A stretch of DNA of 64,000 nt from an uncultured Granulosicoccaceae bacterium (GTDB lineage Bacteria; Pseudomonadota; Gammaproteobacteria; Granulosicoccales; Granulosicoccaceae), in assembly GCA_937958675.1 (NCBI GenBank), contig CALGND010000009.1, positions 41,551 through 105,550 of the forward strand, in the 5' to 3' direction. The notes under the pieces were generated by a model. That model saw only the letters and a program-made list of their open reading frames with translations. It was not told the DNA's origin and did not search any database. Numbering within the stretch: position 1 is the stretch's first letter; every line of letters begins with the position of its first letter. Position numbers and translations under genes: made by a program. Shown here piece by piece: positions 50,974 through 60,757 of the stretch.

Positions 50974-52149
50974 CTAACTAGGGCTGAGCGGCAAGCCCTG
51001 TTCAGCCAGAGCCAACCAATAACTACTCCCGTATACAATCGCCTCATCATTAAAGTTGTACTTAGGATGGTGCAATGAGTGGCTATCACCGTTACCTAAA
51101 AAGCAATAGTTACCCACACTGACCTCTAGCATATAAGAGAAATCTTCTGCAGCCATTAGTGCTGGCGCGTTAGCATCAACTGACTCTTCCCCAGCAACCG
51201 AGCGAGCTACTGTCGTTGCAAAGTGTGTTTGCTCAGTGTTACTTACTGTAGGCGGGTAGCCCTTGTCATAATCAACCGTCGCTTTTGCACCATGTGCCGC
51301 TGCAACGCTTTCGGCTACTGAAATTAATTGTGTTTCAGCAAGCTTGCGAACCGGTTCGCTAAGTGCGCGTAAGGTGCCTCGCATGGTGACCTTCTGCGGA
51401 ATAATGTTGTATGCATTGCTATCCGACTGTATACCAGTAATGGATATAACTACCGGGTGTAAGGGATCAACGACGCGTGATGAAATCGCTTGTATCGCAT
51501 TGATCACTTGCGCAGCGATGTATGTGGTATCAACACACAATTGTGGCATAGCCGCATGCCCAGCCTTTCCTTCAACTACAATATCGAACATATCCGCTGC
51601 CGCCATTATCGGTCCATCACGTAAACCAAAGTGCCCGATGGGTATGCCCGGCAAATTATGCATGCCATAAACACTCTGTATGCCAAATCGCTCAAACAAA
51701 CCATCTTCAACCATTTCACGGCCACCACCAGATTCTTCTTCGGCAGGCTGAAAAATAACCACTACAGAACCTGCAAACTGTCGCGTACCACACATCGCTT
51801 TCGCAGCGCCTAATAACATGGCGGTATGACCGTCATGACCACAGGCGTGCATCAACCCAGCATTCACTGAGCTATAGGCCACACCCGTTTCTTCTTCAAT
51901 CGGCAAGGCATCCATATCAGCACGCATACCAATAACTTGATTGCCCGATACGGAGCCCTTGATAACGCCTACTACTCCCGTGCGACCAATGCCCTCAACC
52001 ACTTCATCGCAACCAAATTCACGCAGCTTGTCAGCCACAAACCCCGCGGTGCGATGAACATCAAAATCCAGTTCAGGATGCTTATGCATATCCTGACGCC
52101 ATTCCTTTATTTCCGGCACTAAAGCTTCGATACGGGAATCAATACTCAT
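50974..52149 (-). CDS. M20-family amidohydrolase (hippurate/N-acyl-amino acid hydrolase type)
   Basis: A di-zinc or manganese amidohydrolase of 391 residues. Metal-ligand motifs: HACGHDGHTAMLLGAAK near 103 (Cys, two His, Asp), FQPAEEESGGGREMVEDG near 133 (catalytic Glu) and GMHNLPGIPIG near 165. AAEDFSYMLEV near 340 and HHPKYNFND near 372 complete the site. PELDFDVHRTAGFVADKL near the start is typical of HipO/AbgB/IAA-amino acid hydrolases. It is divergent from the PLP decarboxylase (41-bp gap). Confidence 0.88.
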   Translation of the reverse strand: MSIDSRIEALVPEIKEWRQDMHKHPELDFDVHRTAGFVADKLREFGCDEVVEGIGRTGVVGVIKGSVSGNQVIGMRADMDALPIEEETGVAYSSVNAGLMHACGHDGHTAMLLGAAKAMCGTRQFAGSVVVIFQPAEEESGGGREMVEDGLFERFGIQSVYGMHNLPGIPIGHFGLRDGPIMAAADMFDIVVEGKAGHAAMPQLCVDTTYIAAQVINAIQAISSRVVDPLHPVVISITGIQSDSNAYNIIPQKVTMRGTLRALSEPVRKLAETQLISVAESVAAAHGAKATVDYDKGYPPTVSNTEQTHFATTVARSVAGEESVDANAPALMAAEDFSYMLEVSVGNYCFLGNGDSHSLHHPKYNFNDEAIVYGSSYWLALAEQGLPLSPS

Positions 52150-52190
52150 GTGGTAATCTCGTCGACTGTTATTTGCTTGGCTCTATCCTA

Positions 52191-53603
52191 ATGGACAAAT
52201 CCGAATTTGGAACATGGTCACACGCTGCTGCTGACTGGTCAACGGAATATCTCAATAACGTAGGCGAACAGCCGGTCCGCTCACAGGTAGCGCCCGGGGA
52301 TATCCAAAAGCAGATAGCGGCCTCGCCGCCAGAGCAAGGCGAAGGTATGCAAGCCATATTCGATGATTTTAAACATATCATCCCCAATGGCATGACCCAC
52401 TGGCAACACCCACGCTTTTTTGCCTACTTCCCCAGCAATGCCGCCCCAGCAGCCATTGTAGCCGAGCAGCTAGCGGGCGCCATGTCGGTTAACGGCATGT
52501 TATGGCAAACCTCCCCAGCCGCCACCGAGCTAGAGATCAGCATGATGGATTGGCTTAGGCAAGCCGTGGGGCTACCAACGGATTTTAAAGGCGTAATGCA
52601 AGACACCGCATCAACAGCCACCTTATGTGCAGTACTCACTATGCGCGAGCTGGCACTTGATCGCAAAGGCAATCAGGAAGGCTTGTTTGGCAAACCACCT
52701 GTGCGGGTTTACGCCTCGAGCCGAACGCACACATCAATCGATAAAGCCTTATGGGTTGCAGGCCTAGGCCAGGACAACCTAGTAAAGATCGACACAAGAG
52801 AAGACTTCTCACTCGATATCGATCAACTCAAGCAAGCCATAATCGATGACCGCAAAGCCGGCATGTTGCCAGCTGGCATTGTCATTTGTGTTGGCGGCAC
52901 ATCGATGGGCGCGTGCGATCACGTACACGAGGTATGCAAGCTTGCGCAACAAGAAGGTCTATACACGCATGTAGATGCAGCTTGGGCAGGTTCAGCGATG
53001 ATCTGCCCAGAGTTTCGGTATATGTGGGAAGGCATCGAGCTGGCCGATAGCATCGTACTCAACCCCCATAAATGGTTAGGTGCATCGCTTGAGTGTTCAG
53101 CCCATTTTGTTCGCGATCCTGCCAAGCTAATCAACACCATGGCGATAAGGCCCGAGTATCTAAAAACCTACGACCAACAAGACTTAACAAATTTCAGCGA
53201 ATGGTCCGTTACCCTCGGCAGACGCTTTCGCGCATTGAAGGTGTGGTTTCTATTACGAGCCTATGGCCTAGAAGGTTTACGCGAGCGTATTCGTAATCAC
53301 GTTACCTGGTCGTGCCAGCTAGCAGAACAACTGCGCGCCAATGAACACTTCGAGATAGTCACTGAACCTGTCCTATCGTTATTTACGTTTCGCTTAATAC
53401 GCAAAGGCGCATCTGATAAAGAGTTGGATGCGCTTAACCTAGAGCTAGTGGCGCGAATCAATAATGATGGGCGCATTTACTTAACGCAATCGGTGCACGA
53501 CGGGATTGGTGTAATACGGTTTATGACTGGGCAGTTTGATATGGAAGAAGCGGATATTAAAATTGCGTATGAGGTTATCAGTGAGATTGGTGAAACGGTA
53601 TAA
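52191..53603 (+). CDS. PLP-dependent amino acid decarboxylase (aromatic-L-amino-acid decarboxylase family)
   Basis: A group II decarboxylase of 470 residues. Motifs: HWQHPRFFAYFPSNAAPAAIVA near 73-94, MQDTASTATLCAVLTMREL near 140, and SIVLNPHKWLGASLECSAHF near 288-307 with the PLP Lys. HVDAAWAGSAMICPEFR near 262 holds the cofactor Asp. The ATG at 52191 is used; the frame also opens at a TTG at 52173. The substrate (Trp, Tyr, Phe or DOPA) cannot be read from the sequence. It faces the M20 hydrolase, and the pair may process N-acyl or aromatic amino acids. Confidence 0.88.
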   Translation: MDKSEFGTWSHAAADWSTEYLNNVGEQPVRSQVAPGDIQKQIAASPPEQGEGMQAIFDDFKHIIPNGMTHWQHPRFFAYFPSNAAPAAIVAEQLAGAMSVNGMLWQTSPAATELEISMMDWLRQAVGLPTDFKGVMQDTASTATLCAVLTMRELALDRKGNQEGLFGKPPVRVYASSRTHTSIDKALWVAGLGQDNLVKIDTREDFSLDIDQLKQAIIDDRKAGMLPAGIVICVGGTSMGACDHVHEVCKLAQQEGLYTHVDAAWAGSAMICPEFRYMWEGIELADSIVLNPHKWLGASLECSAHFVRDPAKLINTMAIRPEYLKTYDQQDLTNFSEWSVTLGRRFRALKVWFLLRAYGLEGLRERIRNHVTWSCQLAEQLRANEHFEIVTEPVLSLFTFRLIRKGASDKELDALNLELVARINNDGRIYLTQSVHDGIGVIRFMTGQFDMEEADIKIAYEVISEIGETV

Positions 53604-53655
53604 GCAACTTCCTTAGTCACAAAAAATTCATCACTATTCAATTGTGGTTGAGCCC

Positions 53656-53692
53656 TGCTGGCATTCACTGCGCGACGCAGCAAATGCCAGCA
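53656..53692. terminator. Hairpin after pyrE
   Basis: TGCTGGCATT (53656-53665) pairs with AATGCCAGCA (53683-53692); inside, CTGCG-CGA-CGCAG forms a second stem. It lies 5 bp beyond the pyrE stop and also follows the decarboxylase gene on the other strand. There is no T-run, so termination or mRNA 3' protection is inferred. Confidence 0.55.
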
Positions 53693-53697
53693 AGAAC

Positions 53698-54393
53698 TTA
53701 GGCCTTACCCTTGTAGTCTCCACCATTAGCTTTAGACCAAGCCAAGGGATCATCTAGAAACTTCTGCACCTGCTCAAGTGTTGCCTCATCAAAACGCTTT
53801 TGCACACGAGCCTCTGCCAGCACATCACGCCATGTGGCTAGCCAATGCAATTGCAGGCCTTCTTCAGCCAAAGCCTCATGGGTACCTGCGAATACATCGT
53901 AGTAAAATACAACAAACGTATGCCCAACTTCTGCACCTGCGGTGCGCAGCGCATTGGCAAATGCAAATTTGGATCCGCCATCGGTAGTGAGATCCTCAAC
54001 CAGCAATACACGTTGCCCGTCCTGTATGTCGCCTTCTATCTGCGCATCACGGCCAAAGCCTTTGGGCTTTTTACGTACATACTGCATGGGCAGCTCGAAT
54101 CGATCGGCTATCCATGCAGCAAACGGGATACCGGCTGTTTCGCCACCTGCAATAGCATCGAAGGCTTCGTAACCGACATTGCGATGCAATGTCGCAACAG
54201 CAAAATCCATCAGTGTTGAACGAATTCGCGGGTAAGAGATGAGCTTGCGGCAATCGATATAGACCGGGCTAGCAAGGCCCGATGTGAGGATGTAGGGCTC
54301 ATCGGCACGAAAGTGCACGGCATCGATTTCTAACAGCATGCGAGCGGTTAGTTTGGCCATCTCTTCGGGGCTGGCGTAGGAAGGTGTTTGCAT
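53698..54393 (-). CDS. pyrE: Orotate phosphoribosyltransferase
   Basis: It forms OMP from orotate and PRPP. The 231-residue protein has [26 protein letters not shown] near 25, [18 protein letters not shown] near 82 and the PRPP motif [17 protein letters not shown] near 129. The [18 protein letters not shown] loop near 102 is the flexible catalytic loop. The form is closer to alphaproteobacterial PyrE than to E. coli PyrE (213 residues), with a longer tail. It follows pyrC (49-bp gap) on the same strand. Confidence 0.93.
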   Translation of the reverse strand: MQTPSYASPEEMAKLTARMLLEIDAVHFRADEPYILTSGLASPVYIDCRKLISYPRIRSTLMDFAVATLHRNVGYEAFDAIAGGETAGIPFAAWIADRFELPMQYVRKKPKGFGRDAQIEGDIQDGQRVLLVEDLTTDGGSKFAFANALRTAGAEVGHTFVVFYYDVFAGTHEALAEEGLQLHWLATWRDVLAEARVQKRFDEATLEQVQKFLDDPLAWSKANGGDYKGKA

Positions 54394-54441
54394 TAAGGTT
54401 CCTGAATCGTGTTTTTATACAAATTTATCAGTACAAATGGT

Positions 54442-55488
54442 CTAAACCACTCGCCAATTGATGTCTTGAGCTGGATCAAACACAGTCACGTTGATGTCAC
54501 CATTAATCACATGCTCGGGCAGTGTCACAGGCTTTTCTGATCGGCGTAGCGTTATTGTTGTCTCATTGATCGGCAAGCCATAATAAGCTGGACCGTTTTT
54601 GGAGCAAAACGCTTCGAGCATATCAAGCGCATGCTGTTGTTCAAACAATTGCGCCATACAGGCCATTGTCACGGTGGAGTTAAATACACCCGCACAGCCA
54701 CAGCTGTTCTCTTTAGTGTGCTTTTCGTGTGGCGCGCTATCGGTACCAAGAAAAAACCGACGATCCCCGCTGCACGCAACATCAACCAGCGCCTTACGAT
54801 GCTCTTCTCGTTTTAGAATCGGCAAGCAATAATAGTGTGGCCGTACCCCACCGACCAACATATGGTTCCGATTAAGTAGCAAGTGCTGCGGCGTAATAGT
54901 CGCGGCAAGATTACTATCTTCTGATGAAACGTAATCCGCGCCATGCTTAGTGGTGATGTGCTCCATCACAATGCGTAGGCTGGGTAGCCTTTTGCGAAGA
55001 GGCTGCAAAACATCTTCGATAAAGCGCGCTTCACGATCAAATATATCAATGTCTGGGTTAGTCACTTCGCCGTGCACGCAAAGCACAACGTTATTATCTG
55101 CCATTGCTTCTAATACTGGCATCACGTTATCGATATTCGAAACACCGGAGGCAGAGTTGGTGGTAGCACCTGCTGGATACAACTTAACAGCCTGCACATC
55201 ACCTGATTGCGCTGCGGCAACAACATCATTAGGGTCGGTTTGCTCGGTCAGGTATAGGGTCATCAGTGGCTTGAACTGATCCTGCATACCATGCTCTGCA
55301 AGCGCTGCTTCTATGCGGCGTTGATAAGCATTGGCATCTGCACGCGTGACTACCGGTGGCACTAAATTAGGCATCACTATCGCTCGGCCAAAATGCCTCG
55401 CGGTTTCGGCCACAACAGTGCGCATCATTTCGCCATCGCGAAAGTGCACATGCCAATCGTCAGGGCGGACAATGGTAATTTCGTTCAT
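54442..55488 (-). CDS. pyrC: Dihydroorotase, class II
   Basis: A zinc amidohydrolase that closes carbamoyl-aspartate to dihydroorotate. The HxH metal motif is in [13 protein letters not shown] at 10-22, [15 protein letters not shown] near 104 contains the carboxylated Lys, [20 protein letters not shown] near 136 has a His ligand, [10 protein letters not shown] near 173 the next, and [15 protein letters not shown] near 247 the catalytic Asp. At 348 residues it equals E. coli PyrC. Its ATG overlaps the mntR stop by 4 bp (ATGA). Confidence 0.94.
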   Translation of the reverse strand: MNEITIVRPDDWHVHFRDGEMMRTVVAETARHFGRAIVMPNLVPPVVTRADANAYQRRIEAALAEHGMQDQFKPLMTLYLTEQTDPNDVVAAAQSGDVQAVKLYPAGATTNSASGVSNIDNVMPVLEAMADNNVVLCVHGEVTNPDIDIFDREARFIEDVLQPLRKRLPSLRIVMEHITTKHGADYVSSEDSNLAATITPQHLLLNRNHMLVGGVRPHYYCLPILKREEHRKALVDVACSGDRRFFLGTDSAPHEKHTKENSCGCAGVFNSTVTMACMAQLFEQQHALDMLEAFCSKNGPAYYGLPINETTITLRRSEKPVTLPEHVINGDINVTVFDPAQDINWRVV

Positions 55489-55940
55489 TTTTTTGCTTGC
55501 CGTTCGCTATGTTGCTTAATAAGGCGTTTGAACACACCCAGGGTTTCATCAGACACGTGATGTTCTAAACCTTCTGAATCCAGCTTGGCCGTGTCCTCAG
55601 ATACGCCAATGGCGAGCAGAAACTTAAAGACGATATCGTGGCGCTCGCGGCTGCTATCCGCTAGCTGCTTGCCCTTGTCCGTAAGGAATATCGAACGGTA
55701 GGGTTCGCTAGTGACATAACCATCACGTTGTAGCCTTGAAATGGTTTTACCCGCGCTAGGTTGAGAAATGCCTAGGCGTTCGGCCACTTCCACCAATCTT
55801 GCCTCGCCTTGGGTGCGAATCAGATCATCGATCAGCTCGACGTAATCCTCTGTCGCCTCCATTTGATGAGCCTTTCGCACGCGCTCAAATACCTGTGCTT
55901 GCTGATCTGCGTTCTCTAATGGACGATCTGGCGATGACAT
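55485..55940 (-). CDS. mntR: Manganese-responsive DtxR-family regulator
   Basis: A 151-residue metal-dependent repressor. The wing and recognition helix are in [20 protein letters not shown] and [36 protein letters not shown] (about 28-85); metal-ligand residues appear in the start of this domain (Asp/Glu) and in [15 protein letters not shown] and [13 protein letters not shown] (about 98-135). The ATG at 55940 has AAGAG about 9 nt upstream; three more codons (from GTG) are open. It faces sitABCD, which it should repress when Mn is abundant, and overlaps pyrC by 4 bp. Confidence 0.92.
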   Translation of the reverse strand: MSSPDRPLENADQQAQVFERVRKAHQMEATEDYVELIDDLIRTQGEARLVEVAERLGISQPSAGKTISRLQRDGYVTSEPYRSIFLTDKGKQLADSSRERHDIVFKFLLAIGVSEDTAKLDSEGLEHHVSDETLGVFKRLIKQHSERQAKK

Positions 55941-56002
55941 GACAAGCACTCTTCTTCTCAGAGCCGAAATTATACAGAGTCCTTTTGATCAGGGTGCTTG
56001 TA

Positions 56003-56016
56003 TTTTTAGCTAAAAA
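56003..56016. promoter_or_regulatory. Palindrome, possible MntR/promoter element upstream of sitA
   Basis: TTTTTAGCTAAAAA is a perfect 14-bp palindrome 22 bp before the next one, in the 90-bp space between mntR and sitA. With the 56025 palindrome it shares the TAGC core found in MntR sites. It may be a second operator or an AT-rich promoter element. Confidence 0.45.
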
Positions 56017-56024
56017 GCATAAAC

Positions 56025-56038
56025 TTAGCCATGGCTAA
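56025..56038. promoter_or_regulatory. Probable MntR operator overlapping sitA start
   Basis: TTAGCCATGGCTAA, a perfect 14-bp palindrome within AAACTTAGCCATGGCTAATT, is close to the E. coli MntR consensus AAACATAGCNNNGCTATGTTT. The annotated sitA ATG (56031) lies at its centre. Repression by Mn-MntR is inferred. Confidence 0.7.
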
Positions 56039-57005
56039 TTTTTGGACTAAATACATGGCATCGGTGCGTGGATATGTTGCGGGCATTCAATTGCGCAAAA
56101 TTGTGCCATTACTTGTTATCACTACCTTGCTTTTGCAAGGGTGTAATCGCGACGCACCCAAAAGTGATGAAGACAAGCTCACTGTACTCACCACTTTTAC
56201 GGTGATTGCGGATATGGCGCGCAATGTCGCCGGGGATACAGCTACTGTGCTGTCCGTAACCAAACCCGGCGCTGAGATCCATAACTACCAACCAACGCCC
56301 AAAGATATTGCCAAAGCGAAAAATGTCGATCTGATTTTATGGAACGGTATGAACCTCGAGCTTTGGTTTACTAAATTTTTATCTCATCTCGAAGGTGTGC
56401 CAGAAGCTATTGTCACAGACGGTATTGTACCGATGGGTATTAGCACCGGCCCCTACTCAGGCAAACCCAACCCGCATGCTTGGATGAGCCCAACAGATGC
56501 ACAGATTTATATCGACAATATCAGCGCAGCGATGGCGAAAGCGGATCCTGAAAAAGCTGGCACCTATGTTAAAAACGCCGACGCTTATAAAGCGAAGATA
56601 GCCAATGCGATTGATCCGCTTAAAGCACAAATCGCTGCTATCGACGAAAACAAACGATGGCTGGTAACCAGCGAAGGTGCGTTTAGTTATTTAGCGCGAG
56701 ACCTAGGATTAAAAGAACTATTCTTGTGGCCTATCAATGCAGATGCGCAAGGCACCCCGCAACAAGTAAAAAACGTTATCGATACCGTGCGAGCAGAAAG
56801 CATCCCAGCAATATTTAGCGAGAGCACTGTGTCAGACAAACCCGCTAAACAAATTGCACGTGAAACTGGTAGCCACTACGGCGGCATACTGTATGTTGAT
56901 TCCTTAAGCCAAAGCGATGGCCCAGTGCCCAGCTATCTTGATTTGCTGCGTGTCACGACGCAAACCATTGTCGACGGTTTACAACACAAAGGCTCGGCAC
57001 AATGA
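56031..57005 (+). CDS. sitA: Manganese/iron ABC transporter substrate-binding lipoprotein
   Basis: A cluster A-I (ZnuA/SitA/MntC type) metal-binding protein of up to 324 residues. The signal peptide is [15 protein letters not shown] with Cys at about 38 lipidated. Metal ligands typical of the group: His in NYQPTPKDI region (EIHNYQPTP near 80), His in NPHAWMSP near 148, Glu in FSESTVSD near 264 and Asp in ILYVDSLSQ near 289. The start is doubtful because the ATG sits inside the MntR palindrome; an in-frame ATG at 56055 would still give a complete signal peptide. It overlaps sitB by 4 bp. Confidence 0.9.
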   Translation: MANFWTKYMASVRGYVAGIQLRKIVPLLVITTLLLQGCNRDAPKSDEDKLTVLTTFTVIADMARNVAGDTATVLSVTKPGAEIHNYQPTPKDIAKAKNVDLILWNGMNLELWFTKFLSHLEGVPEAIVTDGIVPMGISTGPYSGKPNPHAWMSPTDAQIYIDNISAAMAKADPEKAGTYVKNADAYKAKIANAIDPLKAQIAAIDENKRWLVTSEGAFSYLARDLGLKELFLWPINADAQGTPQQVKNVIDTVRAESIPAIFSESTVSDKPAKQIARETGSHYGGILYVDSLSQSDGPVPSYLDLLRVTTQTIVDGLQHKGSAQ

Positions 57006-57925
57006 GCGACAATGCTGCTATGGAAGCAATATTAGATGCAGACAGCAATGCTAGCGTACCGGGCATCGCAGCAAAGAACGTGTCAGTGGTGTATCGCAAC
57101 GGCAACGTAGCACTGCGCGATGTTAACTTTGAAGTGCCGCAATCTAGTATCTGCGCATTGGTGGGTGTCAATGGCTCCGGTAAATCAACGCTATTTAAAG
57201 CCATCATGGGGTTTGTACCGCTCACCAAGGGGTCCGTTTCGTTATTGGGGCAGCCCGCTGGCAAAACGCTTGCGCGCAACACCGTTGCCTATGTCCCACA
57301 AAATGAAGATGTGGATTGGGATTTCCCGGTACTGGTGGAGGACGTTGTCATGATGGGGCGATACGGGCATATGGGCTTTATGCGTCGTCCTTCAAAGCGT
57401 GATCGACAGATCGTAGATAAGGCCTTGGATCGGGTTGGCATGAGCGATTACCGCGACCGCCAAATAGGGGAACTATCCGGCGGCCAAAAAAAACGTGTGT
57501 TCTTGGCAAGAGCATTGGCGCAAGAAGGCCAGGTGATTTTATTGGATGAACCATTCACCGGCGTGGATGTGAGTAGTGAAGACGCCATCATCGATCTGCT
57601 GCGTGGCCTGCGCGATGAAGGCCATGTGATGCTGGTATCAACTCATAACCTGGGTAGTGTGCCGCAATTTTGCGATCAGGTTGTATTGATTAGCCGCACA
57701 GTGCTCGCCTATGGCGAAACCGAAACTGTGTTTACTCAGAAGAATTTAGAGAAAGCCTTCGGCGGCACCTTACGCTTTCACGTATTGGCTGGCACCGACC
57801 TACACGACGACGACGACCAACGTCAAGTGACCGTTATCTCAGATGATGAGCGGCCAGTTGTGTTGTATGGGGACGGTGACGACGGCAGTGATATCGGCTC
57901 AGACGACAGGCCACCGGCAGATTAA
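57002..57925 (+). CDS. sitB: Manganese/iron ABC transporter ATP-binding protein
   Basis: The ATPase of the SitABCD importer. Walker A is [13 protein letters not shown] near 55, the signature [15 protein letters not shown] near 158, Walker [18 protein letters not shown] near 178 and the H-loop LVSTHNLGS near 212. The 307 residues include an unusual acidic tail (about 262-307, DLHDDDDQ and [10 protein letters not shown]) absent from typical SitB; it is rich in Asp and lies after the fold, function unknown. The gene overlaps sitA by 4 bp and sitC begins 3 nt after it. Confidence 0.92.
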   Translation: MSDNAAMEAILDADSNASVPGIAAKNVSVVYRNGNVALRDVNFEVPQSSICALVGVNGSGKSTLFKAIMGFVPLTKGSVSLLGQPAGKTLARNTVAYVPQNEDVDWDFPVLVEDVVMMGRYGHMGFMRRPSKRDRQIVDKALDRVGMSDYRDRQIGELSGGQKKRVFLARALAQEGQVILLDEPFTGVDVSSEDAIIDLLRGLRDEGHVMLVSTHNLGSVPQFCDQVVLISRTVLAYGETETVFTQKNLEKAFGGTLRFHVLAGTDLHDDDDQRQVTVISDDERPVVLYGDGDDGSDIGSDDRPPAD

Positions 57926-57927
57926 TC

Positions 57928-58794
57928 ATGTTTGATGCCCTGCTCACACCATTTCAATACGAATACATGACCAACGCCATTTGGGTCAGTGGAGTAGTGG
58001 GGGCTATCTGCGCGTTTTTATCAGCCTACTTAATGTTAAAGGGCTGGTCACTTATTGGCGATGCACTTTCTCATTCAGTTGTGCCCGGTGTAGCGGGCGC
58101 TTATATGTTAGGCCTACCCTATTCGCTTGGCGCATTTATATCAGGTGGTTTAGCTGCTGCCGCAATGCTGTTTATCTCGCAACGCTCTACCTTAAAAAAT
58201 GATGCCGTCATTGGTTTGATCTTTACCGGTTTTTTTGGCTTGGGGTTATTTATGGCCTCTCTTGCTCCCACATCAGTCAATATCCAAACCATTGTATTCG
58301 GCAATGTACTGGCGATTAGCCCTTTCGATACTAAACAGATACTCATCATTGGTGCAATCACCTTCGCAGCCCTACTGTTCTACTGGAAAGACTTAATGCT
58401 GGTTTTTTTTGATGAAACCCATGCTAAGTCAGTTGGGCTAAACAGCACTTGGTTAAAGGTCCTATTTTTTACCTTGCTAAGTGCATCGACGGTTGCAGCC
58501 TTACAAACAGTTGGCGCATTTTTGGTTATCGCCATGGTGGTCACCCCTGGTGCAACAGCTTACTTGCTTACAGATCGCTTCTCACACCTGTTAATGATCA
58601 GCGTGGTGATTGGTGCGGTCACCAGCTCCGTGGGCGCATACCTAAGTTACTTTATTGATGGCGCAACCGGAGGCGTTATCGTGCTGCTGCAATCGGCCGT
58701 TTTCTTACTCGCATTTTTCTTTGCACCAAAACACGGCTTAATTGCCAACCGCACCCAAGCACGCCAGCGCTTACAGGAAACTGAACACCCATGA
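57928..58794 (+). CDS. sitC: Manganese/iron ABC transporter permease
   Basis: One of two permeases of the importer, 288 residues with about eight to nine helices. Family patterns are MLKGWSLIGDALSHSVVPGVAGAYMLG near 35-62, LGLFMASLAPTSVNIQTIVFGN near 109-130 and FLVIAMVVTPGATAYLLTDRF near 203-223. It overlaps sitD by 4 bp. The paired permeases are characteristic of SitCD/YfeCD systems. Confidence 0.9.
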   Translation: MFDALLTPFQYEYMTNAIWVSGVVGAICAFLSAYLMLKGWSLIGDALSHSVVPGVAGAYMLGLPYSLGAFISGGLAAAAMLFISQRSTLKNDAVIGLIFTGFFGLGLFMASLAPTSVNIQTIVFGNVLAISPFDTKQILIIGAITFAALLFYWKDLMLVFFDETHAKSVGLNSTWLKVLFFTLLSASTVAALQTVGAFLVIAMVVTPGATAYLLTDRFSHLLMISVVIGAVTSSVGAYLSYFIDGATGGVIVLLQSAVFLLAFFFAPKHGLIANRTQARQRLQETEHP

Positions 58795-59636
58795 TGCAAT
58801 GGCTAACAGAACCGTTAAGCTTAGATTTCATGCAGCAGGCATTAGTCATTGGCTTAGTGGTATCAATTTCAGCTGCGCAGTTATCATCGTTTTTAGTATT
58901 AAAAGGCTGGTCGCTGATGGGCGATGCAGTTTCACATGCCGTATTGCCTGGTATTGTTATCGCCTACTTACTTGGTATCCCGTATTTGATTGGTGCGTTT
59001 GCCACCGGGTTGTTTTGCGCCATAAGCACAGGCTATATCACTGAGAACAGTCGCCTTAAAGAAGACACCGTAATGGGCGTGGTATTCAGCGCACTATTTG
59101 CACTAGGTGTGGTGATGTTTACCAAAATAGAAACCGAACTTCACCTTGACCATGTATTGTTTGGCGACATACTAGGGTTAACTTGGCGCGACGTATTAGG
59201 CACAACATTGTTGTGCTTGTTTGTCTCAATTGCTATTTTTGTTAAACGCCGTGATTTATTAGTTTTTTCATTCGACGATGTTCACGCATCCGTCATTGGT
59301 TTAAACACCAAACTACTTCACTATGGCTTACTTTCGATGTTGTCACTATTGATTGTGGCGTCCATGAAGGCGGTCGGCATCATCCTCGTTATTGCCGTGT
59401 TAATTGCGCCCGGCGCTATCGCTTTTATGCTCAGCGACCGCTTTGAACGCATGCAAACAATCGCGATGATAGTGGCGGCTGTGTGTAGCTTTATCGGCAT
59501 CATCTTGAGCTATCACATCGACAGTGCGCCAGCGCCCACGATTGTGGTGATCATGACGGGCCTGTTTGTATTGGTGTTTTTGTTCGCCCCTAACCGCGGC
59601 ATATTACGAAAGCGAATTGAGCAAGAGATAGGTTAA
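58791..59636 (+). CDS. sitD: Manganese/iron ABC transporter permease
   Basis: The second permease, 281 residues, homologous to sitC. LVLKGWSLMGDAVSHAVLPGIVIAYLL near 35-61, KIETELHLDHVLFGDILGLTWRD near 112-134 and GIILVIAVLIAPGAIAFMLSDRF near 198-220 are the family landmarks. It ends the operon. The next gene begins 86 bp on, after a Fur box, so the two are probably controlled separately. Confidence 0.9.
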   Translation: MMQWLTEPLSLDFMQQALVIGLVVSISAAQLSSFLVLKGWSLMGDAVSHAVLPGIVIAYLLGIPYLIGAFATGLFCAISTGYITENSRLKEDTVMGVVFSALFALGVVMFTKIETELHLDHVLFGDILGLTWRDVLGTTLLCLFVSIAIFVKRRDLLVFSFDDVHASVIGLNTKLLHYGLLSMLSLLIVASMKAVGIILVIAVLIAPGAIAFMLSDRFERMQTIAMIVAAVCSFIGIILSYHIDSAPAPTIVVIMTGLFVLVFLFAPNRGILRKRIEQEIG

Positions 59637-59666
59637 GACAAAATCCATACATAATTTGTGGTTGTT

Positions 59667-59685
59667 AATGAGAATGATTCGTATT
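59667..59685. promoter_or_regulatory. Fur box upstream of fbpA
   Basis: AATGAGAATGATTCGTATT is a 9-1-9 imperfect palindrome (7 of 9 arm positions pair) close to the Fur consensus GATAATGATAATCATTATC, and continues into TACGATTATC. It lies 37 bp before the fbpA ATG. Iron-Fur repression of the iron importer is the obvious reading. Confidence 0.8.
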
Positions 59686-59722
59686 ACGATTATCAACACC
59701 TTCTTTCTAACGATGTATAACC

Positions 59723-60757
59723 ATGAAAACAACCCTAGGTAACAAGTTCTTGCGTCACGTTGCATCAGCATTAGCCCTCGGTGCTCTTTTGCCACTGGCT
59801 AGCCCGGTGCTTGCTGACGTGAATGTCTACTCTTACCGACAATCCTATTTGATTGATCCAATGTTCGATGCCTTCACCGAGAAAACCGGTATTAAGGTCA
59901 ATACTGTCTTTGCCAAGAAAGGCCTGATTGAACGCCTAGCTAACGAAGGCGCTAATAGTCCAGCTGACTTACTCATCACGTCTGATATTGGTCGTGTGCT
60001 ACAGGGCGTTGAAGCAGGCGTTACTCAGCCAGTTGAATCGGACCAACTCAATAGCGTCATCCCTGCCGAATTCCGTGATGCTGGAAACCAGTGGTTTGGT
60101 ATCAGTGCCCGCGCACGCTTGATTGTTGTAGCAAAAGATCGGGTCGGCGAAGATGAAGTGACAAGCTACGCAGATCTTGCCTCCCCTGCACTTAAGGGTC
60201 GCATCTGTACTCGCAGTGGCAAGCACGACTATATGGTTGCGCTGATTGCTTCTCAACTGGCACACAATGGTGAAGAGGCCACGACTAATTGGCTAAACAA
60301 TCTTAAAAGTAATCTTGCTCGCAAGCCTCAAGGCAACGATCGCGCGCAAATAAAAGCCATTTCTCAGGGCGAATGTGATGTGGCCGTTGTTAATTCGTAC
60401 TATATGGGTGTGATGCTAAGCGATTCTGAACAAGCCCCTGCTGCTGAAACCGTTCGCATTGTGTTTCCTGATCAAGATAGCAACGGCACTCATATGAATG
60501 TCAGCGGCGTATCCATGACAAAATCTGCACCAAACAAAGCGGATGCGTTGATGCTAATGGAATTTCTAGTAAGTGAGGATGCGCAAAGGCTATACGCTGA
60601 TGTTAATCATGAGTACCCGGTCAGGCCCGATGTGAAAGCGTCAGAAAGGGTTGCATCCTGGGGTGAATTTAATTATGACTCTCTGTCAATGACTGACATT
60701 GCCGCCCAACGGGCACTCGCAAGTAAGCTGGTTGATAGAGTTGGATACGACAACTGA
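59723..60757 (+). CDS. fbpA: Fe(3+) ABC transporter substrate-binding protein
   Basis: A periplasmic ferric-iron-binding protein of the FbpA/FutA/IdiA type. The signal peptide spans about residues 1-31 (ALALGALLPLASPVLA, cleaved before DVNVYSYR). The mature protein has the YSYRQSYL start, LLITSDIGRVLQG near 80, GKHDYMVALIASQLAHNG near 165 and the NSYYMGVML segment near 225, whose Tyr pair binds Fe in this family. A Fur box lies upstream. The length of 344 is typical. Confidence 0.92.
   Translation: MKTTLGNKFLRHVASALALGALLPLASPVLADVNVYSYRQSYLIDPMFDAFTEKTGIKVNTVFAKKGLIERLANEGANSPADLLITSDIGRVLQGVEAGVTQPVESDQLNSVIPAEFRDAGNQWFGISARARLIVVAKDRVGEDEVTSYADLASPALKGRICTRSGKHDYMVALIASQLAHNGEEATTNWLNNLKSNLARKPQGNDRAQIKAISQGECDVAVVNSYYMGVMLSDSEQAPAAETVRIVFPDQDSNGTHMNVSGVSMTKSAPNKADALMLMEFLVSEDAQRLYADVNHEYPVRPDVKASERVASWGEFNYDSLSMTDIAAQRALASKLVDRVGYDN

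Noticed and set aside
52173..52190. TTG start for the PLP decarboxylase
   Set aside because: An ATG six codons on fits the family N-terminus; no ribosome-binding site favours the TTG.
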